In this document: positions 1 to 7,396 of the stretch, piece by piece
Numbering within the stretch: position 1 is the stretch's first letter
Layout of the letters: each line of letters starts with the position of its first letter
From: Parvularcula sp039198765
Lineage (GTDB): Bacteria > Pseudomonadota > Alphaproteobacteria > Caulobacterales > Parvularculaceae
Length of the DNA: 33,730 bases
Assembly (NCBI GenBank): GCA_039198765.1
Contig: JBCCTF010000019.1
Location: 1-33,730 of the forward strand
Direction: 5' to 3'
Made by a program: the position numbers and the translations under genes
Notes under the pieces: generated by a model
Databases searched by the model: none
What the model was told of the DNA's origin: nothing
What the model saw: only the letters and a program-made list of their open reading frames with translations

Positions 1-633
1 CGCTGGGAACGGAAGCGTGCCAGCTTTTTCGCGCTGGTAGAGACGCATCACACCCGTGGTGGTCTCTTCCGTGACGCCTTTGATCGACGCTTTGACGCGG
101 GAGTAGAAACCCGGGTCGCGGGCGAGGCGGCGCTTGATCGTTGCGAAGAAGGCTTCCTCTTCTTCATTAGACGGATTATCGAGCACCGAGGGGTCTTCCT
201 CGGCCTGCGCACCGACCAGGATCAGCATCGTGGCATCGCCGCCGTCGTCGAGGATCATGTTGGCCAGCTCGCCGTTCGGCCATTCCCACAGGCGATCGGC
301 GAAGTCCCAATATTCCTCGAGCGTCTCGCCTTTGTGCGCGAAGACCGGCGTGCCGGCGGCGGCGATCGCGGCGGCGGCGTGGTCCTGGGTCGAATAGATG
401 TTGCAGCTCGCCCAGCGCACTTCCGCGCCGAGGGCTTCCAGCGTGCGGATCAACACGGCGGTCTGGATGGTCATGTGCAGCGAGCCGGCGATGCGCGCGC
501 CTTTCAGCGGCTGCGCGGCGCCGAACTCTTTGCGGGTGGACATCAGGCCGGGCATCTCGTGCTCAGCGATGGCGATTTCCTTCTCGCCAAAGTCGGCGAG
601 GCTCAAATCTTTGACGGCGTAATCCTGGGCCAT
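1..633 (-). CDS. ahcY: S-adenosyl-L-homocysteine hydrolase (partial, N-terminal 211 residues)
   Basis: The enzyme splits S-adenosylhomocysteine into adenosine and homocysteine in the cytosol, which clears the product of methyl transfer and feeds the methionine cycle. I translated the reverse strand from the ATG at 633 to the window edge and read 211 codons with no stop. The opening is MAQDYAVKDLSLADFG. The family signatures HEMPGLMSTR (about residues 25-34), SLHMTIQTAVLI (51-62) and NIYSTQDHAAAAIA (79-92) are all present, followed by MILDDGGDAT (126-135), a substrate-site segment. The NAD-binding domain and C-terminus lie outside the window. The start is preceded by GGAGACCCCC. A 75-bp gap separates it from the upstream same-strand gene and holds a strong palindrome, so it may have its own regulated promoter. 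Confidence 0.97.
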   Translation of the reverse strand, partial: MAQDYAVKDLSLADFGEKEIAIAEHEMPGLMSTRKEFGAAQPLKGARIAGSLHMTIQTAVLIRTLEALGAEVRWASCNIYSTQDHAAAAIAAAGTPVFAHKGETLEEYWDFADRLWEWPNGELANMILDDGGDATMLILVGAQAEEDPSVLDNPSNEEEEAFFATIKRRLARDPGFYSRVKASIKGVTEETTTGVMRLYQREKAGTLPFPA

Positions 634-679
634 GGGGGTCTCCAAATGCGTTGCGCCGCCGCTAGCAGGCCCGACCACG

Positions 680-701
680 GATATAAAGCTTTCTTTATAT
701 C
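680..701 (-). promoter_or_regulatory. 22-bp palindrome upstream of ahcY, candidate operator
   Basis: On the minus strand the sequence is GATATAAAG, a 4-base spacer AAAG, then CTTTATATC: 9-bp perfect arms, AT-rich in a GC-rich neighbourhood, ending 46 bases before the ahcY start. It is not a good terminator, since it lacks a GC stem and a U run. ArsR-family SahR regulators are known to control ahcY and other methionine-cycle genes in many Proteobacteria and bind AT-rich palindromes. Assigning this site to SahR is inference; no regulator gene is in the window. Confidence 0.6.
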
Positions 702-708
702 GCAGGTT

Positions 709-1317
709 TCAGGGCTTAGGCGGGAGGACGCGCATCCAGGTCCAGGCTTCGCGGCCTTCGAGGTCGACGACGGCGTACATGGTCATGACCGAACCGTCGG
801 GCAGTGTGCTGATTTTCTCAAGGCGTGGGTTTCCGGGGTTCGCGAGCGCAGGCTGGATTTGCGGGATGATGCCGTTGCTGACGCGGACGGGTAGGTCGCA
901 GAAAGCGGCGCCTTCATTGAGGAGGGGCAGCACGACTGATGCTTCTTCTGGCTTGCCGAAGATCCATCCGCCTGGTGCCTCGCCGCTTCGGAAGACTTCG
1001 AGGGCTTTTGGGTAAACGCCGAGGCGGCGGATGCCACATTGGACGGAGCGGCCATCGCCTTCTGCTCGCTCGCCGGTGGCGCGCCAGACGCCGAGAATTT
1101 GGCCGTCGTCAAGGCCGAAGGCTTCGCGGTCAGTAAACTGGGCCCAACTGGATTGGTTGACACGATCGGGTGCAGGACTGTTCCGCCCACTGAGGAGTGC
1201 GGCAAGAAAGAGGAGGACGCCGACGAGCGTGATGGCCGTGCCGATGGGGAGCGCGGTTAGTCTTGCTGTCTTGGGTCGCCTTGGCTCTGAGATCTTTCGC
1301 TCCTTTACCCGTGCCAC
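709..1317 (-). CDS. Hypothetical membrane-anchored protein
   Basis: I do not recognise this 202-residue protein. It has a basic, cytoplasmic-looking N-terminus (residues 1-23), one hydrophobic segment at about 24-43 (LPIGTAITLVGVLLFLAALL) and a soluble remainder with two cysteines (in VQCGIRR and AFCDLPV), so it is probably anchored in the inner membrane with the domain outside. The start is a GTG at 1317, which overlaps the end of the upstream SDR gene by 13 bases and suggests translational coupling. Reading through to a clean stop and the operon-like position support a real gene. Function is unknown. Confidence 0.75.
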   Translation of the reverse strand: MARVKERKISEPRRPKTARLTALPIGTAITLVGVLLFLAALLSGRNSPAPDRVNQSSWAQFTDREAFGLDDGQILGVWRATGERAEGDGRSVQCGIRRLGVYPKALEVFRSGEAPGGWIFGKPEEASVVLPLLNEGAAFCDLPVRVSNGIIPQIQPALANPGNPRLEKISTLPDGSVMTMYAVVDLEGREAWTWMRVLPPKP

Positions 1318-2192
1318 TCATCGTAGATGGCTTTGAGGCCTTCACGGTACGTTGGGTACTGAAGTTTGAACCCAGGGAGAGCCTTAAGTCGATCATTTTT
1401 CAGGCGTTTGTTCTCTGCATAGAAACTGCGCGCCATGGCGGAGAGTTCGCCTTTGATGTCATCGTACAGCGTCTCAGGCGGTGGCTCTTTGCCTAGAAGA
1501 GCTGCTGCGTAGGTAATCGGGTCGGCGGGCGGCGATGGCTCATCGTCGGCGAAGTTCACGACATCCGGAGGATTGTCCGTGTGCAGAAGAGCGAAGAGGC
1601 CATTGGCGATATCATCGCGATGGATGCGGTTGAACACCTGCCCGGGCTTCACGAGCCGACGTGACAGTCCTGCGCGGGCGCCGGGCGTGTCGCCGGAGAG
1701 GCTGTTGATCGCGCTACGGCCAGGCCCGTAGATGCCCGCAAAGCGGCAAAGGGTGAGGGGCGCGCGCGAACGTTCGGCGATGGCAAGCCAGTCGCGTTCA
1801 GCGAGCAGGCGTTCCTTTCCTCGCTCTGTAGTCGGACGACACTCCGCCGTCTCATCGATCCATGCGCCGCCAGTATCTCCGTACACGCCGCTTGATGAGA
1901 GGTAGAGGATGCGTGTCGAGCTGAAGATGCTGGCATCCGGTACGGCACGCGCGGCAGGACATCCACCGTCGTGTGGGCCCGTGCTGATGATGATCGCGGA
2001 GGTGTCCTCGAGAACCTGTTCAGGGAGAGGCTTGGGGCTCTCCCAAACTTGCGATTTGATTCCGAGGGCGTGCATCGCGACTGCTTTTTGCCGGCTGCGC
2101 GTGGTCCCGGTAACGGTCCAGCCTTCCGAGACGAGGCGCTGAGCCAGCGGTCTGGCCGAGTATCCGAGGCCTATGAAGAATGCATTAGTCAT
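1305..2192 (-). CDS. Extended short-chain dehydrogenase / NAD(P)-dependent epimerase-like protein (YeeZ-type)
   Basis: This 295-residue protein has the Rossmann start FFIGLGYSARPLAQRL (residues 5-20), a GxGxxA nucleotide-binding loop. The segment YLSSSGVYGDTGGAW follows near residue 100, as in extended SDR and epimerase families. The region where a classical YxxxK catalytic pair would lie reads TTERGKERLLAE, which lacks the tyrosine. That pattern is usual for the atypical YeeZ-like branch, so catalysis is uncertain and the substrate unknown. RFAGIYGPGRS and FNRIHRDDIANGL are typical later motifs of the fold. The ATG at 2192 overlaps the upstream phosphatase gene by 8 bases, and the gene overlaps the next one by 13, so it is in the middle of a coupled operon. 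Confidence 0.85.
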   Translation of the reverse strand: MTNAFFIGLGYSARPLAQRLVSEGWTVTGTTRSRQKAVAMHALGIKSQVWESPKPLPEQVLEDTSAIIISTGPHDGGCPAARAVPDASIFSSTRILYLSSSGVYGDTGGAWIDETAECRPTTERGKERLLAERDWLAIAERSRAPLTLCRFAGIYGPGRSAINSLSGDTPGARAGLSRRLVKPGQVFNRIHRDDIANGLFALLHTDNPPDVVNFADDEPSPPADPITYAAALLGKEPPPETLYDDIKGELSAMARSFYAENKRLKNDRLKALPGFKLQYPTYREGLKAIYDEWHG

Positions 2193-2628
2193 GGTTTTTC
2201 AGTTCGCTAAGGAGATCATCCACCCCCTGCTCAATCAGGTCAATGACGTGATCAAAGCCTTCCGGCCCGCCATAGTAGGGGTCGGGTACGTCGCGGTTGA
2301 GCAGCATGGAGACGTTCGCCGTCCAGTCAGGCAGGGCGCGGTCCTTCAGGTCAGCCAGATTCGATGCATCCATAGCGATGATGTGGTCAAAGGTGTACCC
2401 ATCCCCATCATCAACGCGCCGTGCGCGGATGGTTGAAAGGTCATAACCGCGCCTTGCTGCAGCCTTTGTCATGCGTGGGTCGGGCGGTTCGCCAGCGTGC
2501 CATGCCCCCGTGCCTGCACTGTCGATCGTGACATCAAGACCGGCTCCTGCTGCGCGCTTCCGGAAAACACCCTCCGCTGTGGGTGAGCGGCAGATGTTCC
2601 CTAGGCAGACGAAGAGGACGGAGGTCAT
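2185..2628 (-). CDS. Low-molecular-weight protein tyrosine phosphatase
   Basis: This is a cytosolic phosphatase of the arsenate-reductase/LMW-PTP fold, 147 residues, normal for the family. The phosphate-binding loop C-x5-R-S is at residues 8-15 (CLGNICRS), and the general-acid motif DPYY is at 116-119. Both catalytic elements are intact, so activity on phosphotyrosine is expected; the physiological substrate is not visible. No arsenic genes or capsule genes with a BY-kinase are nearby, so arsenate reduction or exopolysaccharide control is not suggested by context. The ATG overlaps the stop of the DUF885 gene in an ATGA tetranucleotide. Confidence 0.93.
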   Translation of the reverse strand: MTSVLFVCLGNICRSPTAEGVFRKRAAGAGLDVTIDSAGTGAWHAGEPPDPRMTKAAARRGYDLSTIRARRVDDGDGYTFDHIIAMDASNLADLKDRALPDWTANVSMLLNRDVPDPYYGGPEGFDHVIDLIEQGVDDLLSELKNHD

Positions 2629-4391
2629 TCTGATGAGCCCCCCTCATCAACCCATGCGGTGACGACTTCGTCCAACACATCGAGCGGGATTGGCCCTTGG
2701 CGAAGGACCACGTCATGGAACTCGCGAATATCGAATCCGCCTCCCAGGGTCTCTTCGGCTTCGGCGCGCAGCTCACGGATTTTCAGCTCACCGATTTTAT
2801 AAGCGAGCGCCTGACCGGGCCAAGTGATGTAGCGATCAACCTCTCGCTCAATATTGTTTCGGCTCAGGCCTGTGTTTTCAAGCATGAATTCAATGGCCTG
2901 GCCCCTTGTCCAGCCCTTAGAATGCATCCCCGTGTCAACAACGAGGCGGCAAGCACGCCACATCTCGTAGGACAGCCGGCCGAAGTTCGTTTCAGGCGTC
3001 GTGTAGAAACCGACTTCGAGGCCGAGCCGTTCCGAATACAAACCCCATCCCTCCGTGTACGCAGTCACGCTGCCGAAACGCCTAAACTTGGGAAGGTCGC
3101 GCTCTTGCGCAATGGCGATCTGAAGATGGTGACCTGGGACAGCTTCATGAAGGGTTAGCGCCTCCAATTCATAGAGCGGCCGCGTGCTCAGCCGTGTGGT
3201 GTTCAGCCAGTAGGTCCCTGGCCGGGTAAAGTCCGGTGAAGGGCGTGAGTAATAGGCTGTGGTCGTCCCTTCTGCTGTGTCCATGGGAATGGGTTTGATG
3301 TCGTAAGGCATCCGCGGCAGGTACCTGAACAATTGGACGAGCTTGCCGTCCATCGTCTTGGCAATGCGCGCCGCCTTCTGCATCCGCTCTTCTGCCGACT
3401 TCGGATAATACTCCGGGGACGTCCGAAGATGCTCCTGGAACGCCGGGAGCGAGTCAAAACCAGCCTCCGCGGCGACACCTTCCATCTCCGCGCGGATGCG
3501 TGCGACCTCAGAAAGTCCAAGGTTATGAATGGCATCGGCCGAAAGATCCGTCGTGGTGTAGGCGCGGGCCTCCGCTTCATACGCCTCCGCACCGCCGTCG
3601 AGGCTGCCGACGCCGACATCCTTCCGGCAGTTCGGTGCGTAGCGTTCTTCGTAGAAGGAGCCGAACCGTTCGAACGCCGGAATGATCTCACTCTGGATCA
3701 ATTCTAATGCTTCTTCATCCCGATACGGACTATCAACGTACGGCGCAAAGAACACTGATGTCTCTGCGTCGTCCACAATGTGCGTGCGGTAGGTGCGCTC
3801 GAACCCGACCATCGCCTCGCAAGGCTGGGTCCAGCCCAATTCCACCGCTTCATCAAGTCGGGCGATGACGTCATCGATATAGCCAGGCATCTTCTGCAGC
3901 CGGCCTTTGTACGATGCAGCGTCGTCCTCGCTCCGTAGGCTCGTTCGGTCTGCAAGACGCGCTAACGACGAATGCGGCGCGGAATAGGTGTTGATGATCA
4001 AGTACCGCTGGATCAGCTCCTGTTGCCGGTCAACAGTCCTCTGTAGGCTGACAGTCAGTAGCCGGTGATTGAGGGCGTCATCCCCCACAAGGCGGTTCGT
4101 ATCAATTGCCCCAAGCTTCTCGATGAGCGCCGCACGCGCTTGGGTCGATGCATCGAACGCAGCAAGCGAGGGGTTGCCGAGCTGCCCCGCACCGCCCTTG
4201 TTGCCGAGCTCGCTGGCCAGCACCGGGTCTTCCCGCATGCGCAGGGCCCAGTGTTCCTCCAGCACACGCTGAAACTCCTCGGCGGCTTCATTGACCGCGT
4301 TCTCCTCCGCGGGAAGGGGCGCAGACGGCGCGTCCTCTTGCACGCAGGCGGTGAGGAGGAGGGCGGCGGCAAGGGTGAGGGGCTTATGCAT
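2625..4391 (-). CDS. DUF885 family lipoprotein, putative metallopeptidase-like
   Basis: This 588-residue protein begins with a lipoprotein signal (MHKPLTLAAALLLTAC, lipobox LTAC, modified cysteine at about 16), so it should be anchored in the outer or inner membrane facing the periplasm. The HEAVPGHHLQ motif near residue 414 is the DUF885 signature, a HExxxGHH variant of a zinc-protease helix, and EGWGLYSERLG follows and probably supplies the third metal ligand. Family members are annotated as peptidase-like; a defined substrate is not known to me. It is the first gene of a minus-strand operon with the phosphatase, SDR and hypothetical protein, divergent from priA across 86 bp. Confidence 0.88.
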   Translation of the reverse strand: MHKPLTLAAALLLTACVQEDAPSAPLPAEENAVNEAAEEFQRVLEEHWALRMREDPVLASELGNKGGAGQLGNPSLAAFDASTQARAALIEKLGAIDTNRLVGDDALNHRLLTVSLQRTVDRQQELIQRYLIINTYSAPHSSLARLADRTSLRSEDDAASYKGRLQKMPGYIDDVIARLDEAVELGWTQPCEAMVGFERTYRTHIVDDAETSVFFAPYVDSPYRDEEALELIQSEIIPAFERFGSFYEERYAPNCRKDVGVGSLDGGAEAYEAEARAYTTTDLSADAIHNLGLSEVARIRAEMEGVAAEAGFDSLPAFQEHLRTSPEYYPKSAEERMQKAARIAKTMDGKLVQLFRYLPRMPYDIKPIPMDTAEGTTTAYYSRPSPDFTRPGTYWLNTTRLSTRPLYELEALTLHEAVPGHHLQIAIAQERDLPKFRRFGSVTAYTEGWGLYSERLGLEVGFYTTPETNFGRLSYEMWRACRLVVDTGMHSKGWTRGQAIEFMLENTGLSRNNIEREVDRYITWPGQALAYKIGELKIRELRAEAEETLGGGFDIREFHDVVLRQGPIPLDVLDEVVTAWVDEGGSSE

Positions 4392-4477
4392 CCCAGCAGG
4401 CTAGCGCGTTCTAGCCGGTTTTGCACACTCCCGCCGCATCGCTCTTGTCAGAGGGCTCTGCGTGGTAAGGTGGCGCG
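4392..4477. promoter_or_regulatory. Divergent intergenic region between the DUF885 gene and priA
   Basis: Eighty-six bases must hold both promoters. A 6-bp inverted repeat, GGCTAG-cgcgtt-CTAGCC, lies at 4399-4416, just upstream of the DUF885 start, and could be an operator or a leader hairpin. The priA side has TAAGGTGG about 4 bases before its ATG as a ribosome binding site. I see no confident -35/-10 pair. Confidence 0.4.
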
Positions 4478-6670
4478 ATGGACCAGGCCTCTCCCCCGTC
4501 GCGCCCACGCCGTGTGAAGGTGCTTCTGCCGATGCCTGCGGGCAACGGTTATGATTATGCCGTGCCTGAGCATTTGTCCGTAGACGCCGGAGACTTCGTG
4601 AAGGTGCCGTTAGGGCCGCGCCAGATGACGGGAGTGGTTTGGCCCGTGGCCCCCGACCCCGATGTACCGGACGCGAAGTTGAAAGCGGTCGCAGATCGGT
4701 ATGATGTGCCGGCGCTTGCGCGGCCGATGATGCGTTTCGTCGATTGGGTGGCGTCTTACTACATGGTGCCCCGTGGTGCAGTGTTGCGCCTTGTTCTGCG
4801 CGGAGAACATGGGCTCGCAGATGTCCGTGGGCGGACGGGTTATCGTCGTGCAGCGCTTCCTGAAGGTCTGCGGATGACGGTGAAGCGGCAAGCCGTTCTT
4901 GACGCAGCTGGTGACCGGGCACGGACGGCGCGTGATCTGGCTGAGGCCGCGAACGTGACAGAAGGCGTGGTGCGCTCGCTTGCCGATGCGGGTGCGCTCG
5001 AACCTGTGATGTTTGATCCGGACCCACCGTTCAAGCCTCCCAACCCTAATCTTCCGTGTAAGCACCTGAGTAACAGTCAGAGGAGCGCGGTTGCTGTACT
5101 GTCTGAGACTGTGACCCACGGTAGGGGGACGGTCTTGATTGATGGTGTCACAGGTTCGGGAAAGACGGAGGTCTATCTTGAGGCTGTCGCGGCGGCGTTG
5201 CGTAAGTCACCGTCATCGCAAGTGCTTGTGATGTTGCCTGAAATTGCGCTGACTCTGCCGTTTCTGAGGCGGCTTGAAGAGCGGTTTGGTACAGCGCCTG
5301 CCCATTGGCATTCTGATGTTTCATCCGCACAAAGACGGCGTGTTTGGAAGCGGGTGCTTGATGGCTCCTGCCGTCTGGTTGTCGGTGCGCGTTCCGCGCT
5401 TTTCCTCCCGTGGCAAGATTTGCAGCTGGTTGTCGTCGATGAGGAGCATGACGGCGTTTACAAGCAACAGGACGGCCTTCTTTATCATGCTCGCGATATG
5501 GCGGTTGCAATGGGTGCGCTTCAGTCGTTCCCTGTGGTGCTGGCATCGGCGACGCCGTCACTTGAGACGTATGCGAATGTTCAGTCTGGCCGCTACCAGT
5601 CGGTGAAGCTGGAAAGCCGGTTTGGCCCTGCGGTGATGCCGGACATGCGCCTTCTTGATATGCGGAAACATGCTCCGCCTACGGGGCAATGGATTGCCGA
5701 GCCTGCTGTTGCCGCGGTGACGGAGACGTTGGCCGATGGCCAACAGGCGCTCCTCTACCTCAACCGGCGTGGCTATGCGCCGGTGACGATTTGTCGGCGG
5801 TGCGGTGAACGGATGATGGCCCCTGACAGCGACACGTGGCTGGTGGAACATCGGTACACGGGGCAATTGATTTGTCACCAGACCGGCTTCTCGATGCCGA
5901 AGCCTGAGAAATGCCCATCTTGTCAGGCTGTTGGTACCCTCGCGCCGTGTGGTCCTGGGGTGGAGCGTGTCGCAGAGGAGGCGCGAGAGCGCTGGCCCGA
6001 TGCACGAATTGAGGTTTTTTCGTCAGACACGGTAGAAAGCCCGGGAGCGGCGAAAGAGCTCCTTACACGGATGGCAGAGGGCAAGATCGACATTCTCGTT
6101 GCAACCCAGGCTGCGGCGAAGGGCCATAACTTCCCTGGACTGACGATGGTTGTCGTTGTCGATGCGGACCTCGGTCTCGCTGGCGGTGATCTGAGAGCGG
6201 CTGAGCGGACGTATCAAGTCCTGACCCAAGTTTCAGGGCGAGCAGGCCGGTCGGCAGCAGCGGGGCGGGTGCTGCTCCAGACCTATCAACCTGACCACCG
6301 CGTGAACCAGGCTCTGGTATCGGGCGATCGCGATGCGTTCTTCGATGCAGAGCTTTGGGCGCGGGAAGATATCGGTATGCCGCCGTTCGGGCGTCTCGCC
6401 GCAGTCATCTTATCTGGTAAGAACGAGGAGCGAGTTGCGCAGGAAGCCCGTGCTCTCGTTCAAGCCATTCCGCAAACGGATGGTTTGGAGGCGTGGGGGC
6501 CTGCGCCTGCACCGTTTTATCGGTTGCGAGGCGTCTACCGGCAGCGGTTCTTGGTGAGGGCGGGAAAACGCCAGAATGTGCAAGCGTTTATCGCTGATTG
6601 GCTGGGTTCAGTGAAAGGAACGAGTGCGGTTAGACGCGTGGTCGATATTGATCCGTACTCGTTCCTTTAA
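4478..6670 (+). CDS. priA: Primosomal replication protein N' (helicase PriA) with an incomplete zinc-binding domain
   Basis: PriA is a 3'-to-5' DNA helicase that recognises stalled forks and reloads the replisome. At 730 residues it matches the usual length. The N-terminal 3'-end-binding domain occupies roughly residues 10-110. Walker A is GVTGSGKTEVYL near 222-233 and the DEEH box (VVVDEEHDGVYKQQ) is near 320. Helicase lobe 2 includes ILVATQAAAKGHNFPGLT and VSGRAGRS. The zinc domain starts at Cys439. CRRC (439, 442) and CPSC (479, 482) are kept. Three other ligand positions carry Ala448, Ser451 and Thr469, leaving Cys466 alone. Numbering is offset by exactly +3 from E. coli with no gap. The change is clear in the bases, with no frameshift. 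The gene stands alone and converges on the SDR with a 7-bp gap. Confidence 0.97.
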   Translation: MDQASPPSRPRRVKVLLPMPAGNGYDYAVPEHLSVDAGDFVKVPLGPRQMTGVVWPVAPDPDVPDAKLKAVADRYDVPALARPMMRFVDWVASYYMVPRGAVLRLVLRGEHGLADVRGRTGYRRAALPEGLRMTVKRQAVLDAAGDRARTARDLAEAANVTEGVVRSLADAGALEPVMFDPDPPFKPPNPNLPCKHLSNSQRSAVAVLSETVTHGRGTVLIDGVTGSGKTEVYLEAVAAALRKSPSSQVLVMLPEIALTLPFLRRLEERFGTAPAHWHSDVSSAQRRRVWKRVLDGSCRLVVGARSALFLPWQDLQLVVVDEEHDGVYKQQDGLLYHARDMAVAMGALQSFPVVLASATPSLETYANVQSGRYQSVKLESRFGPAVMPDMRLLDMRKHAPPTGQWIAEPAVAAVTETLADGQQALLYLNRRGYAPVTICRRCGERMMAPDSDTWLVEHRYTGQLICHQTGFSMPKPEKCPSCQAVGTLAPCGPGVERVAEEARERWPDARIEVFSSDTVESPGAAKELLTRMAEGKIDILVATQAAAKGHNFPGLTMVVVVDADLGLAGGDLRAAERTYQVLTQVSGRAGRSAAAGRVLLQTYQPDHRVNQALVSGDRDAFFDAELWAREDIGMPPFGRLAAVILSGKNEERVAQEARALVQAIPQTDGLEAWGPAPAPFYRLRGVYRQRFLVRAGKRQNVQAFIADWLGSVKGTSAVRRVVDIDPYSFL

Positions 6671-6677
6671 ACTGCGC

Positions 6678-7361
6678 CTACCAGGCGATGGCGTCGCCGC
6701 GGAAGTCTTTGAACGCTGCTTTGGGTCCGGGTGTCAGACTGTCGATCACACTGGCTAGGCCATCAGCACTTTCTTGCGTTGTTGTTGGCGCATTGTCGCC
6801 GCCCATCCGTGTACGAACCCAGCCGGGATGAAGAGTGCCGACGGCAATGCCCTTGTCCTGCAGTTCGTTGGCTGCACAGCAGAGCGCCATGTTGAGAGCA
6901 GTCTTCGATGATCTGTATGCGATCATTCCGCTACTGGCGTCGTCAATCGATCCCATTTTCGATGTGATCGCGACGAGCTTCTTCCCGTCAGACTTGCTGA
7001 CATGCGGGATGAAGGCCTGAAGGGTTTTCAGTGCACCAATCGTATTGATGTTGAACGTGAAATCGACGCCCTTGAAATCCAGGTCGGCAAAGGTTTGGTC
7101 CGCGCCGCTGAGGCCGTAAACACCCGCGTTTGCAATCACGACATCAACAGGTTCGGTGATCGCTTGGGCGAGGCTGTCGATGCTCGCGTGGTGTCCAACA
7201 TCCACTGCGTGGAGCTGCACGTTGCCGCCGACTTCGCGGAGTTCGGAGGCTTCGTCGGGCGCGCGGCACGCTGCGTGAACGGTGTCGCCGCGTGCAGCGT
7301 AGGTTTTCGTCAGGGCCAGGCCGATGCCTCGGTTCGCCCCAGTAATTACAACAGTAGCCAT
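6678..7361 (-). CDS. Short-chain dehydrogenase/reductase (classical SDR, C-factor-like)
   Basis: This 227-residue cytosolic oxidoreductase has the classical SDR elements in order: TGANRGIG cofactor loop (residues 7-14), NAG in IANAGVYG (about 84-91), the catalytic serine region ITSKMGS and YRSSK (YxxxK). The short length and the late GTLHPGWVRTRMGG motif resemble C-factor-like SDRs. The substrate is unknown. It follows the thiolase gene on the same strand after 27 bases, but it lacks the features of acetoacetyl-CoA reductase (PhaB), so I do not infer a polyhydroxybutyrate pathway. No Shine-Dalgarno sequence precedes the ATG; see the promoter entry for a possible leaderless start. Confidence 0.92.
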   Translation of the reverse strand: MATVVITGANRGIGLALTKTYAARGDTVHAACRAPDEASELREVGGNVQLHAVDVGHHASIDSLAQAITEPVDVVIANAGVYGLSGADQTFADLDFKGVDFTFNINTIGALKTLQAFIPHVSKSDGKKLVAITSKMGSIDDASSGMIAYRSSKTALNMALCCAANELQDKGIAVGTLHPGWVRTRMGGDNAPTTTQESADGLASVIDSLTPGPKAAFKDFRGDAIAW

Positions 7362-7396
7362 ACGGATATTTAGCGTTTTTTCTGAGTGTTAAACAA
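7362..7396 (-). promoter_or_regulatory. Candidate promoter giving a leaderless SDR transcript
   Basis: On the minus strand TTGTTT (7391-7396) and TAAATA (7367-7372) are separated by 18 bases, and only five bases lie between the -10-like hexamer and the ATG. A start about seven bases after the -10 would fall on the start codon itself. The absence of any Shine-Dalgarno sequence fits this. The -35 element overlaps the stop codon of the thiolase gene. Confidence 0.4.
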
